Below, in pieces: positions 15,932 to 24,696 of a stretch of 64,000 bases of DNA (position 1 is its first letter; the number at the start of each line of letters is the position of its first letter). The position numbers and the translations under genes are program-made. Below the pieces are notes generated by a model, which ran no database searches, was not told the origin of the DNA, and saw only the letters and a list, made by a program, of their open reading frames with translations. Source of the DNA: an uncultured Oscillospiraceae bacterium (GTDB taxonomy: Bacteria; Bacillota; Clostridia; Oscillospirales; Ruminococcaceae); assembly GCA_934513685.1 (NCBI GenBank), contig CAKSWY010000008.1:22356-86355 (forward strand). Reading direction: 5' to 3'.

Positions 15932-16510
15932 ATGCAAACCTCCCATTCCCACCATCTGCCCCATGTGGGCCTGCGCATCGTAAAAACGTTGGTTTCCTGC
16001 CTGGCCGTGGCACTGGTTTACCAGTATCTGCTGGGCGGCCGCAACCCGTGCTTCGCCTGCATCGGCGCGGTGTACGGCATGGGCAATCAGTTTCAGGAGG
16101 GGTTCCGCAACGGCTTCAACCGCTTTGTGGGCACGCTGCTGGGCGGCCTGATGGTCATTCCCTTCTATTGGCTGTATTATCACCAGCCGCTGGGCATTCC
16201 CCAGAGCGTCTACCTCATCGTGGGGCTGTTCTGCGTGATTTACATCAATCTGGTGTTCGGCGCAAACAACGCCATCCAGCCGGGCACTGTGGTGTATTTC
16301 GTGGTCATGTTCACCCAGCCCACCGAAAACTATGTGTCCTACACGCTGGCACGCATCATTGACACCGGCGTGGGCGTGGTGTTTAGCCTGGTGATCTCGA
16401 TGCTGCACCCCTCCGAGCTGGACAAGCGCCTGGGCATGGACCTGGAGCACACCCTTCCCCTGTGGCTGCGCAGCAACCAGCGCCAGACTCCGAAGGATGA
16501 GGCCAACTGA
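15932..16510 (+). CDS. FUSC / aromatic acid exporter-like membrane protein
   Basis: A 192-residue integral membrane protein with about five hydrophobic segments. The layout (IVKTLVSCLAVALVYQYL, FACIGAVYGMGNQFQEGFRNGFNRFVGTLLGG, then a helix pair ending near 165) matches the short aromatic-acid-exporter/FUSC family of Firmicutes. These are half-size homologues of AaeB. The transported substrate is unknown. AGAGGA precedes the ATG, and a TATAAT lies at 15877. Monocistronic with its own terminator. Confidence 0.75.
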   Translation: MQTSHSHHLPHVGLRIVKTLVSCLAVALVYQYLLGGRNPCFACIGAVYGMGNQFQEGFRNGFNRFVGTLLGGLMVIPFYWLYYHQPLGIPQSVYLIVGLFCVIYINLVFGANNAIQPGTVVYFVVMFTQPTENYVSYTLARIIDTGVGVVFSLVISMLHPSELDKRLGMDLEHTLPLWLRSNQRQTPKDEAN

Positions 16511-16527
16511 CCATTTCACAAACACAA

Positions 16528-16577
16528 AAAAGGCAGACAGGTGATATGCTCACGCGAGCATCGCCTGTCTGCCTTTT
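16528..16577 (+). terminator. Terminator after the FUSC-like gene (bidirectional)
   Basis: A 14-base perfect stem AAAAGGCAGACAGG (16528-16541) / CCTGTCTGCCTTTT (16564-16577) with T/A flanks on both sides. It also ends the convergent lipid-kinase unit. Confidence 0.85.
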
Positions 16578-16588
16578 CGTATGTATTT

Positions 16589-17551
16589 TTATCGTGCCGC
16601 TGCGGCGGAAGCAGCCGGCTGCCGGGCTGCCACGCCCCGGGGCAGCAGAATGCGCCCGGCCAGCGGCAGCACCCGAGCGCTCAGCTCCTGCCGTGGGGCG
16701 CACTCGCCGTCCACCGTAGCCACAATGGGCTGCCCGTCCAGGCAATTCAGCCGCACCTGGCGGGCCTGCCGGTACAAGATCACGTCCGCCAACTCCGGCA
16801 CGACCTGGCCGTTTTTCAGGTGCGCCCCTGTTTTATACAGGCTCACCACCCTGGCAATGCGCAGGCGGCTCACCTTGCGCACCACGATCACGTCCAGCAG
16901 GCCGTCCTGCAGGCTGGCCTGCGGCGCGGCGCAGAAGCCGCCCCCGTAGCAGCAGCCATTGCAGATGGCCACCATCAGGCAGTCCTCTTCCATCTGCTCG
17001 TCGTCCATCTGAATGGCCAGCCGGTGCCCCAGCGGGCCGCAGACATTCTGCACGATGGACAGTTTATAGGCCATGCTGCCCCCACAGAAGGGCAGCCGCC
17101 GGAATTTGGGTATGCCGTAGGCCACCTGGGCATCCAGCCCCGCCGCGCAGATGGAGGCGCACAGCCCGGCGCTGGTTTCCATCAGGTCAATGGCCTGTTC
17201 GCTGCCATTCAGCTGGGCGTCCAGATTCAGGAACTGCTCTGCCGTGCCGTAGTTGCGAATGAAGTCGTTGCCGCTGCCGCAGGGCACACAGCCCACCGCC
17301 GCATTGGCCCAGCCCATCGCGCCGCGCAGCACCTCGTTGAAGGTTCCGTCGCCGCCGCAGGCATACAGGCGCACCGGCTCGCCGCTGCTGGCCCAGTGGC
17401 GGGCCAGCTTGGCCCCGTGGCCCGGGTATTCGGTGAGGGCGATCTCATAGTCCACCCCGGCCGCCGCACAGGCTTCCACAATGCGCGGCACCAGCGTCAG
17501 GCTGGCGTCCGCCTTGCCGGAAACCGGATTTACAAGAAACACATGGCGCAT
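16589..17551 (-). CDS. Diacylglycerol kinase family lipid kinase (YegS/BmrU-like)
   Basis: A 320-residue kinase. The N-terminal NPVSGKAD and ACGGDGTFNEVLRG motifs form the ATP site of the DAGK catalytic domain. GCVPCGSGNDF is the second nucleotide loop. The C-terminal beta-sandwich runs from about 140 on. The likely reaction is phosphorylation of diacylglycerol or a related lipid at the membrane face. ATG at 17551 fits the family N-terminus (MRHVFLVNP) with AAGGGGG upstream. It lies 26 bases after the TIR-LRR gene and is probably cotranscribed. Confidence 0.88.
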   Translation of the reverse strand: MRHVFLVNPVSGKADASLTLVPRIVEACAAAGVDYEIALTEYPGHGAKLARHWASSGEPVRLYACGGDGTFNEVLRGAMGWANAAVGCVPCGSGNDFIRNYGTAEQFLNLDAQLNGSEQAIDLMETSAGLCASICAAGLDAQVAYGIPKFRRLPFCGGSMAYKLSIVQNVCGPLGHRLAIQMDDEQMEEDCLMVAICNGCCYGGGFCAAPQASLQDGLLDVIVVRKVSRLRIARVVSLYKTGAHLKNGQVVPELADVILYRQARQVRLNCLDGQPIVATVDGECAPRQELSARVLPLAGRILLPRGVAARQPAASAAAAR

Positions 17552-17577
17552 AGGCGTCCCCCTTTTCTTCGCGGCTG

Positions 17578-19575
17578 TCATTCCGGACAAAACGGCAGCT
17601 GGTTCTTTTGGGCGTAGGCCTCGGCCTCACTGCCGCTGGCCCCGTGCAGCACGGTGCCGCCAGGCCGCTCAAACGCCCCTGGCGCAATGTCGGTCACGGT
17701 CTCGGGAATCCAGACGTGCAGCAGCGCAATGCTCTCCGCGCTGGCAAAGGCCTCCGCGCCGATGCGCTCCACCCCGGCGTGCAGCACCGCCTTTTCCAGA
17801 TCCGTGCAGTTCTGGAACGTGCACTCCGGCAGAACGCGCAGGCTGCCGGGAACCGTGACTTCCTCCAGCGCTCGGCACTCGTGGAAGCAGCGCGCGCCCA
17901 TCCGCCGCAGATGGGGCGGCAGGTGAAGCTCTTCCAGCGCTTCGCAGCCGCTGAAGGCCGCCTCGCCCAGCTCCTCCAATTCCAGCGGCAGGCGCAGGTG
18001 TTTCAGCTCCGTGCAGCCCGCGGCCGCCGAGACACCAATGCGCCTTACACCGCCGGGCACACTCAGCTTCTGAAGCGAGGAGCAGTCCATCAGCACCCGG
18101 TCCGGCAGCTCTTCCAGATAGACGGGCAGGTCCACCTCCCGCAATTTGCGGCACCGCTCAAACTGGCCGGAATGCAGCCGGTAGAGCTGGTTGCTCAGCA
18201 CAATGCTGCGGACCTCCTGGTTGCCCGCAAACACCGAGCCGAACAGCGGCGTATCAATGGCGGTGTATTCGTCCCCCACCCGCACAATGCTCTGCCGGGC
18301 AAGAATGCGGGCGCAGTCCTTTTTCGTAAAGGTCCGGCCGGGCCGCTCTTCTTTTTTGTGCGGCCGCGCCTGCGTGTACCAGTTTTCGTCCACCGTTTCT
18401 TCCGGCGGAGTGCAAGGCTCTGCCTTGTCCGGCCCATTCCGGGGTTTCTCCTGCTCCTGGGCCAGCAGCATCTCCATCAGCTTCCGCTGGGCAGTTTCTT
18501 CCGGGCGCGGGGCAGCGGCCGGTTCCTCCGGGGCTTCTTCCGGCTCCCGCCGGGCGGCGGCCTTCTCTTCGGGCTTTTTCTCGCCGCCCAGCTGGGCCAT
18601 CATCGCCGCCAGCAGGTCGTTCTGCGGCAATTCTTCCGCAAGCGGCGGCTCTTCTTCCCGCACCGCCGGTTCTTCCGGCTCGGCGGCCGGGGCCACCGGC
18701 TTCTGCTCCGGCTCTTCTGGCTGCTCCGGCGGCAATTCTTCCAACGTCTCCGGTGTCTCCTGCGGCCGGGCCTCCCAAAGGCTCGTCAGGCTTTGCAGCA
18801 GCTCTGCACGCTCTTCCGCCGAGGCCGCGGTCTCGGCCGGGCGCGGGGCCGGGGCCGAAGTCTCCCCCTCCTGCTGGCGCTCCTTGGCCGTGGCCTGGGC
18901 CTGCGGCTGGGGCGTTTCGTTGGGGTGGCTCTCCTCCTGCTGCGGGCATACCGGCATTTTCGGCTCATATCCGGGGCAGAACCCCACCCGCGTTTTATCC
19001 GGGAAAGCCGCAACGATCTCCTCGTAGTAGTCCAGCTTCCGGTCCAGCTCGTTCTTCGGGTGAATGCGCACCTTTTCGTTGTTGCTGTTGAAGAACTGGG
19101 TCATAAAGCCATCCAGCGCCATAGCCTGGGCCTGACGGGTGCTCTTGTCCTGCCCGCTCTCCTGAATGTCCTCAAACACCCGCTCGGAAAACTTGCGGAT
19201 GTCCCCGATCTGCTCCACTTCCACCGCAATAAACTTGACCGGGCCGCGGTGCAGGGCCACGGCGGTGGGCTGCATGGTGCGGCTCATCTCCTGATAGCAG
19301 TTCTCGCTGCGCAGAGACGATGCACTCACATAAAATACCACCATGCGGCAGTCAATGTCCTGCACCGCTTCCAGCGCGTCGTTTTTCCAGGAGCTTTTGG
19401 TTTTGTCCAGATTTTTTTCGTCCAGCCAGATGTTGAACCCGCGCTTCTGAAATTCCAGCACGTCCCGCCAGACCAGGTCACTGTCCGCGCTGCTGTAACT
19501 GATAAAAATATAAGGCCGTTCAATATCACAGGGTGCGATCTGCCGAAGCACACCGTTTGCACTCAGTTCTTCCAC
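17578..19575 (-). CDS. TIR domain protein with Pro/Glu-rich linker and BspA-type leucine-rich repeats
   Basis: A 665-residue protein in three parts. Residues about 20-165 are a TIR domain (YIFISYSSADSD, FNIWLDEKNLDK, VVFYVSASSLRSENC). Glu96 in SENCYQE sits where TIR NADases carry the catalytic glutamate. Residues about 205-430 are a low-complexity linker rich in Pro, Glu, Ala and Gln. From about 440 to 650 there are BspA/LRR_5 repeats (LEELGEAAFSGCEALEELHLPPHLRRMG). No signal peptide or membrane helix is seen, so it should be cytoplasmic. Translation probably starts at GTG 19575 with AGAGGGGGA upstream; no ATG precedes the TIR. Function unknown; signalling, defence or host mimicry are possible. 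Confidence 0.85.
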   Translation of the reverse strand: MEELSANGVLRQIAPCDIERPYIFISYSSADSDLVWRDVLEFQKRGFNIWLDEKNLDKTKSSWKNDALEAVQDIDCRMVVFYVSASSLRSENCYQEMSRTMQPTAVALHRGPVKFIAVEVEQIGDIRKFSERVFEDIQESGQDKSTRQAQAMALDGFMTQFFNSNNEKVRIHPKNELDRKLDYYEEIVAAFPDKTRVGFCPGYEPKMPVCPQQEESHPNETPQPQAQATAKERQQEGETSAPAPRPAETAASAEERAELLQSLTSLWEARPQETPETLEELPPEQPEEPEQKPVAPAAEPEEPAVREEEPPLAEELPQNDLLAAMMAQLGGEKKPEEKAAARREPEEAPEEPAAAPRPEETAQRKLMEMLLAQEQEKPRNGPDKAEPCTPPEETVDENWYTQARPHKKEERPGRTFTKKDCARILARQSIVRVGDEYTAIDTPLFGSVFAGNQEVRSIVLSNQLYRLHSGQFERCRKLREVDLPVYLEELPDRVLMDCSSLQKLSVPGGVRRIGVSAAAGCTELKHLRLPLELEELGEAAFSGCEALEELHLPPHLRRMGARCFHECRALEEVTVPGSLRVLPECTFQNCTDLEKAVLHAGVERIGAEAFASAESIALLHVWIPETVTDIAPGAFERPGGTVLHGASGSEAEAYAQKNQLPFCPE

Positions 19576-19670
19576 GCCAACTTCCCCCTCTGCCGTCTTT
19601 TGCGGAGCTTTCTTATTCCAAAGCAGTTCTTTATCCTGAAAAGCAAATTTTTTGTTTCTCTTACCAATTT

Positions 19671-19699
19671 ATTATACGAAACCTTCTGTGCTTTTACAA
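19671..19699 (-). promoter_or_regulatory. Promoter of the TIR-LRR/lipid-kinase unit
   Basis: On the minus strand TTGTAA (19699-19694), a 17-base spacer and a perfect TATAAT (19676-19671), about 95 bases before the GTG start. Confidence 0.65.
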
Positions 19700-19788
19700 G
19701 AAGTACTCCGTATCGCCGGGCCTATTCTCGGCCATACTAAGCAGGAATCTGTTTTGCTGTTTCGACTTTTTCTGTAAGGAGGCCCACC

Positions 19789-20496
19789 ATGCCCGACGTT
19801 TTCAAGGTGATCGGCACTAGCCTGCTCTCGCTTGTGGTGCTGTTTTTTCTCTGCCGGCTGAACGGCCAACGGCAGATCAGCCAGATGAGTCTATTCGATT
19901 ACATCAACAGCATCACCATCGGTTCCATCGCGGCGGAACTGGCCACCGACCTGGAGAACTGGCAGCGCACGCTGACCGCCATGGTGGTGTACGGCGCGGC
20001 CATTGCCCTCATTGGCTATCTCACCTGCAAATCGCTGGGGCTGCGCAAGGTTTTGAACGGCACGCCGCTTCTTCTGTTTGAGAACGGGAACCTTTACAAG
20101 GCCAACCTTCTGCGGGCCAAGCTGGACGTGAACGAGTTTCTGACCCAGTGCCGGGTGGCCGGTTACCACGACCTGAGCCAGCTGGCCGCCGTTGTGCTGG
20201 AGACCAACGGCCAGATGAGCTTTCTGCCCCGGGCCGAGCAGCGCCCTGCCACCCCGCAGGATCTGAACCTGAACCCGCCGCCCGCCAGCCTCTGGGCGGA
20301 TCTGATTCTGGACGGAAAAATTCTCACCAAAAATCTGGCCGCCGCCGGGCGGGAGGAGCGCTGGCTGCGCCAGCAGCTGAGCCGGTGCGGCATCGGGCAA
20401 ATCAGCGAGGTGTTTCTGGCCATGTGCGACCAGGCGGGGAATTTTCAGGCCTACCGCAAGCAGGAAGCCCCCGTCAAAAAGGACCTGTTTGAATGA
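19789..20496 (+). CDS. DUF421 domain-containing membrane protein (YetF family)
   Basis: A 235-residue protein. Three N-terminal membrane helices (SLLSLVVLFFLCRLNGQRQISQMSLFDYINSITIGSIAAEL) are followed by a soluble DUF421 beta-domain (LLLFENGNLYKANLLRAKLDVNEFLTQCR). YetF homologues in Bacillus form dimers in the spore or cell membrane; the molecular role is not settled. The start is supported by TAAGGAGGCCCACC. Transcribed away from the TIR gene. Confidence 0.87.
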   Translation: MPDVFKVIGTSLLSLVVLFFLCRLNGQRQISQMSLFDYINSITIGSIAAELATDLENWQRTLTAMVVYGAAIALIGYLTCKSLGLRKVLNGTPLLLFENGNLYKANLLRAKLDVNEFLTQCRVAGYHDLSQLAAVVLETNGQMSFLPRAEQRPATPQDLNLNPPPASLWADLILDGKILTKNLAAAGREERWLRQQLSRCGIGQISEVFLAMCDQAGNFQAYRKQEAPVKKDLFE

Positions 20497-20631
20497 GCCG
20501 GCACCGTGGGGCGGCCGGTTCAATCTTCAGGTGCTCTTGTGAAAAAAGTATCGTTTCCAACATTTAAAGTTCTTTTTCTTTTCAAATCATGCAGTTTTAT
20601 AAAGTTTTTCTTTCTTTTTTCGTGTAAAACA

Positions 20632-20660
20632 TTGCCAATCTTCGAAAATGCTCCTATAAT
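20632..20660 (+). promoter_or_regulatory. Promoter of the second LysR gene
   Basis: TTGCCA (20632-20637), a 17-base spacer and a perfect TATAAT (20655-20660). The region 20500-20630 in front is AT-rich and shows no gene. Confidence 0.6.
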
Positions 20661-20699
20661 GAGAGCGGTTGACAACGTTCGAGGCAATGAGGAATTCAT

Positions 20700-21602
20700 A
20701 TGAACCTGAAAGAACTGGAATATATCGTAAAAATTGCGGATGAACACAGCCTGACCCGGGCAGCCGAGCGGCTGGGCATTACCTCTTCCGCGCTGAATCA
20801 GCAGCTTCTTCGGCTGGAGCGTGAGCTGGGCCTGCCCCTGTTTTTCCGCGCCCGCAGCGGCTGGCAGCCCACCCTGGCCGGGGAAGTTTATCTGGACACC
20901 GCCCGCGAAATGCTTCAGATGAAGCAGATCACCTACCACCGCCTGCAGGACATTGCAGACCCCGATCGGGGCAGCCTTTCCATCGGCCTTGACCCGGAGC
21001 GGGGCGGGGCGCTGCTGGCGGCCGTGGGGCCAGCGTTCCGGCGTGAATCCCCCCAGATCACCCTCCGCATTCAGGAGCTGGACACCCGCAGCCAGCAACA
21101 GGCCATCGCCCAAGGCACGCTGGACTTGGGCTTTGTCGCCCTGGCCCAGAGCCAGCGCACCGACGACCACTATATGCCCATCCGGCAGGAGGAGCTGCTG
21201 TTGGCGCTGCCCGCCGGGCACCCCGCCTGTGCGTTTGCCCGCCCTGAGGAAGGGCACTTCCCGGTTCTGGACCTCAGCCTTCTCCGGCGGGCCGTTTTTG
21301 CCCTGCCGCAGCCCGGCAGCTGCCTGCGTGAGTATGTGGACCGTCTGTTCCAGCAGGCCGGATACACCCCGCAGATTCTGCTTGAGAGTGCCGGGGCCGC
21401 CTCTGCCCTGGCTTTGACCGCCGCCGGGCTGTGCGTTTCGCTGGTTCCCGGCGGCCTGTGCTGCCCGGCGCCGGAGGGTGTGCAGCTGTTCTGTATGCCC
21501 GGCCACTCTCAATGGGCTTTGGAGGCCGTCACCCGCAAGGACGCCTACCTGAGCAAGGCTGCCCGCCGATTTTTACAGATGGCAAAGGAGCACTTTGCCT
21601 GA
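20700..21602 (+). CDS. LysR family transcriptional regulator
   Basis: A 300-residue LysR protein. The N-terminal helix-turn-helix is clear (MNLKELEYIVKIADEHSLTRAAERLGITSSALNQQLLRLERELGLPLFFR). The substrate-binding fold starts near residue 92 (GSLSIGLDPERGG). Effector and targets are unknown; no divergent partner gene lies next to it. TGAGG precedes the ATG. The gene stands alone between the DUF421 gene and a convergent kinase fragment. Confidence 0.88.
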   Translation: MNLKELEYIVKIADEHSLTRAAERLGITSSALNQQLLRLERELGLPLFFRARSGWQPTLAGEVYLDTAREMLQMKQITYHRLQDIADPDRGSLSIGLDPERGGALLAAVGPAFRRESPQITLRIQELDTRSQQQAIAQGTLDLGFVALAQSQRTDDHYMPIRQEELLLALPAGHPACAFARPEEGHFPVLDLSLLRRAVFALPQPGSCLREYVDRLFQQAGYTPQILLESAGAASALALTAAGLCVSLVPGGLCCPAPEGVQLFCMPGHSQWALEAVTRKDAYLSKAARRFLQMAKEHFA

Positions 21603-21615
21603 ACATTCCCCAAGA

Positions 21616-21652
21616 AAAAGCTGAGGCCGGCTGCAGATTGCAGCCGGCCTCA
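21616..21652 (-). terminator. Terminator between lysR and the kinase-like fragment
   Basis: A 14-base stem TGAGGCCGGCTGCA (21622-21635) / TGCAGCCGGCCTCA (21639-21652). Its minus-strand tail is GCTTTTTC, which serves the 21665-21949 gene. Confidence 0.75.
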
Positions 21653-21664
21653 AACGTTTCTATC

Positions 21665-21949
21665 TCAATACAGCCCCGCGATGATCTCCACGCACCGGTC
21701 AATTCCCACCACGCCGCTGTCCAGCGTCAGGTGGTAGTTCTGGGCATGGCCCCACTTCATGTTGGTGTAGAAGCGGTGGTAGGCGGCGCGGCGCTTGTCC
21801 TTATCCCGCAGGCGCTCCTCCGGGGACTGTTCCCTCTCTCCGTACACCTTCACAATGCGCTCGGCGCGGAACTTCAGATCCGCATGGATAAAGACCTTCA
21901 GGCAGTCCGCCTTATCCCGCAGAATGCAGGCTGCTTTTACACGTTTCAT
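21665..21949 (-). CDS. Cytidylate kinase-like family protein, C-terminal half only
   Basis: A 94-residue protein that matches only the C-terminal part of the cytidylate kinase-like family, usually about 200 residues. ILRDKADCLKVFIHADLKFRAERIVKVYG and DKDKRRAAYHRFYTNMKWG and LDSGVVGIDRCVEIIAGLY are recognisable. The nucleotide-binding N-terminal half is absent, and the upstream 130 bases do not encode it in any frame. It still has a GGGAGGTGA site before its ATG and a terminator behind. It is probably a remnant, possibly still translated. Confidence 0.6.
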   Translation of the reverse strand: MKRVKAACILRDKADCLKVFIHADLKFRAERIVKVYGEREQSPEERLRDKDKRRAAYHRFYTNMKWGHAQNYHLTLDSGVVGIDRCVEIIAGLY

Positions 21950-22144
21950 TCATTTCACCTCCCTCAGCTTCCGCCCGGTCAGTACGGATGCCTTTTTCGA
22001 GAGATGATCAGTGAACAAACCGCTTGTGCGCGCCAGTCTGCCGCCGACGCTCACTGCACCGGATGCACTCTCATGTTGCCTTGAACATAGTTATGTTTTA
22101 GCAGATTTTTAAAATCGTTTCAAAGGATTTTTTCGCAGAAAAGC

Positions 22145-22182
22145 AAAAAAATCGGCACCTGCCTTTTACAGCAGGTGCCGAT
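22145..22182 (-). terminator. Terminator of the groES-groEL operon
   Basis: ATCGGCACCTGC (22151-22162) pairs with GCAGGTGCCGAT (22171-22182). On the minus strand a run of seven T follows. It lies about 100 bases past the groEL stop. Confidence 0.8.
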
Positions 22183-22283
22183 TCAGTTACCTTATCATGC
22201 GCTTGATTTTGGGTCGCAAGCGGCGTACGTCCGCTTTTTCGCCCTCAAAAAGTCAAGCGGTCATGTGGCTTTGGGGGGATTGC

Positions 22284-23924
22284 TTAGTACATACCGCCCA
22301 TGTCGCCGCCCATGCCGCCGGCAGCAGGAACTGCAGCCGGTTCGGGCTCATCGGCAACCAGGCTCTCGGTGGTCAGCACCATCGCGGCCACGCTGGAAGC
22401 GTTCTCCAGAGCGGAACGGGTGACCTTGGTGGGATCCACGATGCCAGCCTCGATCATGTTCTCCACGTACTCCTCATTCTGGGCGTCGAAGCCGAAGTTG
22501 GGCTTGTTGGCCGCCAGAATCTTATCGATGATGACGCTGCCCTCCAGGCCGGCGTTCTTGGCGATCTGGCGCAGAGGAGCCTCCAGAGCCTTCAGTACGA
22601 TGCGGGCACCGGTGCGCTCGTCACCCTCCAGGGTGTCGCACAGAGCCTTCACGGCGGGGATGGCGTTGATGGGTGCAGTACCGCCGCCGGCCACAATGCC
22701 TTCCTCAACGGCGGCCTTGGTGGCGTTCAGGGCGTCCTCAATGCGCAGCTTCTTGTCCTTCATCTCAACTTCGGTGGCAGCACCGACCTTGATGACGGCC
22801 ACACCGCCGGCCAGCTTAGCCAGGCGCTCCTGCAGCTTCTCACGGTCAAAATCGCTGGTCGCGGTCTCAATCTGAGCGCGGATCTGAGCCACGCGGTCCG
22901 CAATGGCCTTCTTGTCGCCGGCGCCGCCCACGATGGTGGTGGTCTCCTTGGTGACCTTCACCTGACGGGCCTTGCCCAGCATGGCCAGAGTGGCGTCCTT
23001 CAGCTCATAGCCCAGGTCGCTGCTGATGACCTGGCCGCCGGTCAGAATGGCGATGTCCTGCAGCATCTCCTTGCGGCGGTCGCCGAAGCCGGGGGCCTTG
23101 ACGGCCACGCAGGTAAAGGTACCGCGCAGACGGTTCACGATCAGGGTGGACAGGGCCTCGCCCTCCACATCCTCGGCCACGATAACCAGCTTCTTGCCGG
23201 CCTGCACGATCTGCTCCAGCAGAGGCAGCAGGTCCTGGATGACGCTGATCTTCTTATCAGTGATCAGAACCAGAGCGTCGTCGATGACGGCCTCCATCTT
23301 CTCGGTATCGGTGGCCATATAGGGGGTGATGTAGCCGCGGTCGAACTGCATGCCTTCCACGATCTCGGAGTAGGTTTCAGCGGTGGTCTTGTTCTCCTCG
23401 ATGGTGATCACGCCGTCCTTGCTGACCTTCTCCATGGCCTCGGCGATCAGCTTGCCGATCTCAGGGTCACCGGCAGAAACCGTACCGACCCGGGCGATGT
23501 CCTTGGAGCCGTTCACAGACTGGCTGTGGGCCTTGATGGCCTCAACGGCGGTCTTAACGGCCTTCTGCATGCCGCGCTTCACGTCCATGGGGTTGGCACC
23601 GGCGGCCACGTTCTTCATGCCCTCGGTCACCAGAGCCTGAGCCAGAACGGTTGCGGTGGTGGTGCCGTCGCCGGCAGCGTCGTTGGTCTTGGTGGCAACC
23701 TCGCGCACCAGCTGAGCGCCCATGTTCTCGAAGGCGTCCTTAATCTCGATTTCTTTGGCGATGGTCACACCGTCGTTGGTGATCACGGGGCTGCCGAACT
23801 TCTTGCCCAGCACCACGTTGCGGCCCTTGGGGCCCAGGGTGATCTTGACGGTATCCGCCAGGGTATCAATGCCATTGCACAGAGCCTTGCGGGCTTCTTC
23901 ACCATGCAGAATCTGCTTTGCCAT
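22284..23924 (-). CDS. groL: Chaperonin GroEL (60 kDa)
   Basis: 546 residues, full length. The ATP-binding stretch KITLGPKGRNVVL and DAAGDGTTTATVLAQ are intact, and the C-terminus has the typical GGM-rich tail (GGMGGDMGGMY). It forms the double-ring folding chamber that works with GroES and ATP. The codon use is strongly biased, as in highly expressed genes. It is second in the groES-groEL operon under CIRCE control, with AAGGAGAG upstream of the ATG. Confidence 0.98.
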   Translation of the reverse strand: MAKQILHGEEARKALCNGIDTLADTVKITLGPKGRNVVLGKKFGSPVITNDGVTIAKEIEIKDAFENMGAQLVREVATKTNDAAGDGTTTATVLAQALVTEGMKNVAAGANPMDVKRGMQKAVKTAVEAIKAHSQSVNGSKDIARVGTVSAGDPEIGKLIAEAMEKVSKDGVITIEENKTTAETYSEIVEGMQFDRGYITPYMATDTEKMEAVIDDALVLITDKKISVIQDLLPLLEQIVQAGKKLVIVAEDVEGEALSTLIVNRLRGTFTCVAVKAPGFGDRRKEMLQDIAILTGGQVISSDLGYELKDATLAMLGKARQVKVTKETTTIVGGAGDKKAIADRVAQIRAQIETATSDFDREKLQERLAKLAGGVAVIKVGAATEVEMKDKKLRIEDALNATKAAVEEGIVAGGGTAPINAIPAVKALCDTLEGDERTGARIVLKALEAPLRQIAKNAGLEGSVIIDKILAANKPNFGFDAQNEEYVENMIEAGIVDPTKVTRSALENASSVAAMVLTTESLVADEPEPAAVPAAGGMGGDMGGMY

Positions 23925-24002
23925 AATAATCTCTCCTTATTCTATCCAGCGGCCCGCTGCGGGGCGCTGCGTTCTTGTCGTTGTTTGCCTGAAACGGGGC
24001 GC

Positions 24003-24287
24003 TTACTCCACGATGGCCAGGATGTCGCTCTGACGAACGATGGTGCACTCCTCGCCGTCCACCTTAACTTCCGTGCCGGAGTACTTGCTGGTGAGAACCT
24101 TATCGCCAACCTTGACGATCATCTGCACCTCTTTGCCGTCCACCAAGCCGCCGGGGCCCACAGCCAGCACTTCAGCCACCTGGGGCTTCTCCTTGGCGCT
24201 GCCCGCCAGGATGATGCCGCTCTTGGTGGTCTCTTCCGCTTCCACCGTCTTAATTACAACGCGATCGGCCAAAGGTCTGATTTTCAT
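24003..24287 (-). CDS. groS: Co-chaperonin GroES
   Basis: 94 residues. It has the N-terminal KIRPLADRVVIK strand, the mobile loop EAEETTKSGIILAGSAKEKPQ that contacts GroEL, and VGDKVLTSKYSGTEVKVDGEE. It caps the GroEL chamber. First gene of the operon, 78 bases ahead of groL, with AGGAGGC before the ATG. Confidence 0.98.
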   Translation of the reverse strand: MKIRPLADRVVIKTVEAEETTKSGIILAGSAKEKPQVAEVLAVGPGGLVDGKEVQMIVKVGDKVLTSKYSGTEVKVDGEECTIVRQSDILAIVE

Positions 24288-24335
24288 GGTTGATAGCCTC
24301 CTATTTGAATCTTAAATTGTAAGCTTCTTGTTGTT

Positions 24336-24395
24336 TTAGCACTCCGTATCTTTAAGTGCTAAGTTTATTTTAACCACTTGCCTCGTAAAAATCAA
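24336..24395 (-). promoter_or_regulatory. groESL promoter with CIRCE operator
   Basis: The CIRCE element is TTAGCACTC (24336-24344), 9 bases, then AAGTGCTAA (24354-24362), one mismatch from the canonical dyad. The minus-strand promoter just upstream is TTGATT (24395-24390), a 17-base spacer and TAAAAT (24372-24367), so the repressor HrcA would cover the start of transcription. The remaining gap 24396-24607 shows no gene. Confidence 0.9.
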
Positions 24396-24607
24396 GTATC
24401 TAAATTAAAAACTTTTTGTGAACGATGCATGAAGGGCCGTGCGGCGGCATTCTGCGCGAATTTGAATCGTTTAATCGGACATTTTCGTATATTGCTTTTT
24501 GCTGTAATTTTTTGAAACCGGCCGATTTTCTCCTGTTTTTTCGCCCGGTGGCTCGATTTTTTCACGCAGTCCCGGCCGGACGGTGCGCATTTCTTCACGC
24601 TTGTGCC

Positions 24608-24644
24608 AAAAAATCCCCGGCAGAAATTGCTCTGCCGGGGATTT
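24608..24644 (-). terminator. Terminator of the CoA-transferase gene
   Basis: A 14-base perfect stem AAATCCCCGGCAGA (24611-24624) / TCTGCCGGGGATTT (24631-24644); on the minus strand it ends in TTTTTTGG. Confidence 0.8.
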
Positions 24645-24696
24645 GAAACAGCGGCCCTCGCCCGTTCTTCATAGGCCGGGAAACTGCCGCCGATGC

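Noticed and set aside
22197..24293. Long open frame opposite groEL/groES
   Set aside because: It is a shadow of strongly biased, GC-rich codons in groL; its translation is a low-complexity Gly/Leu/His mix without a family or ribosome site.
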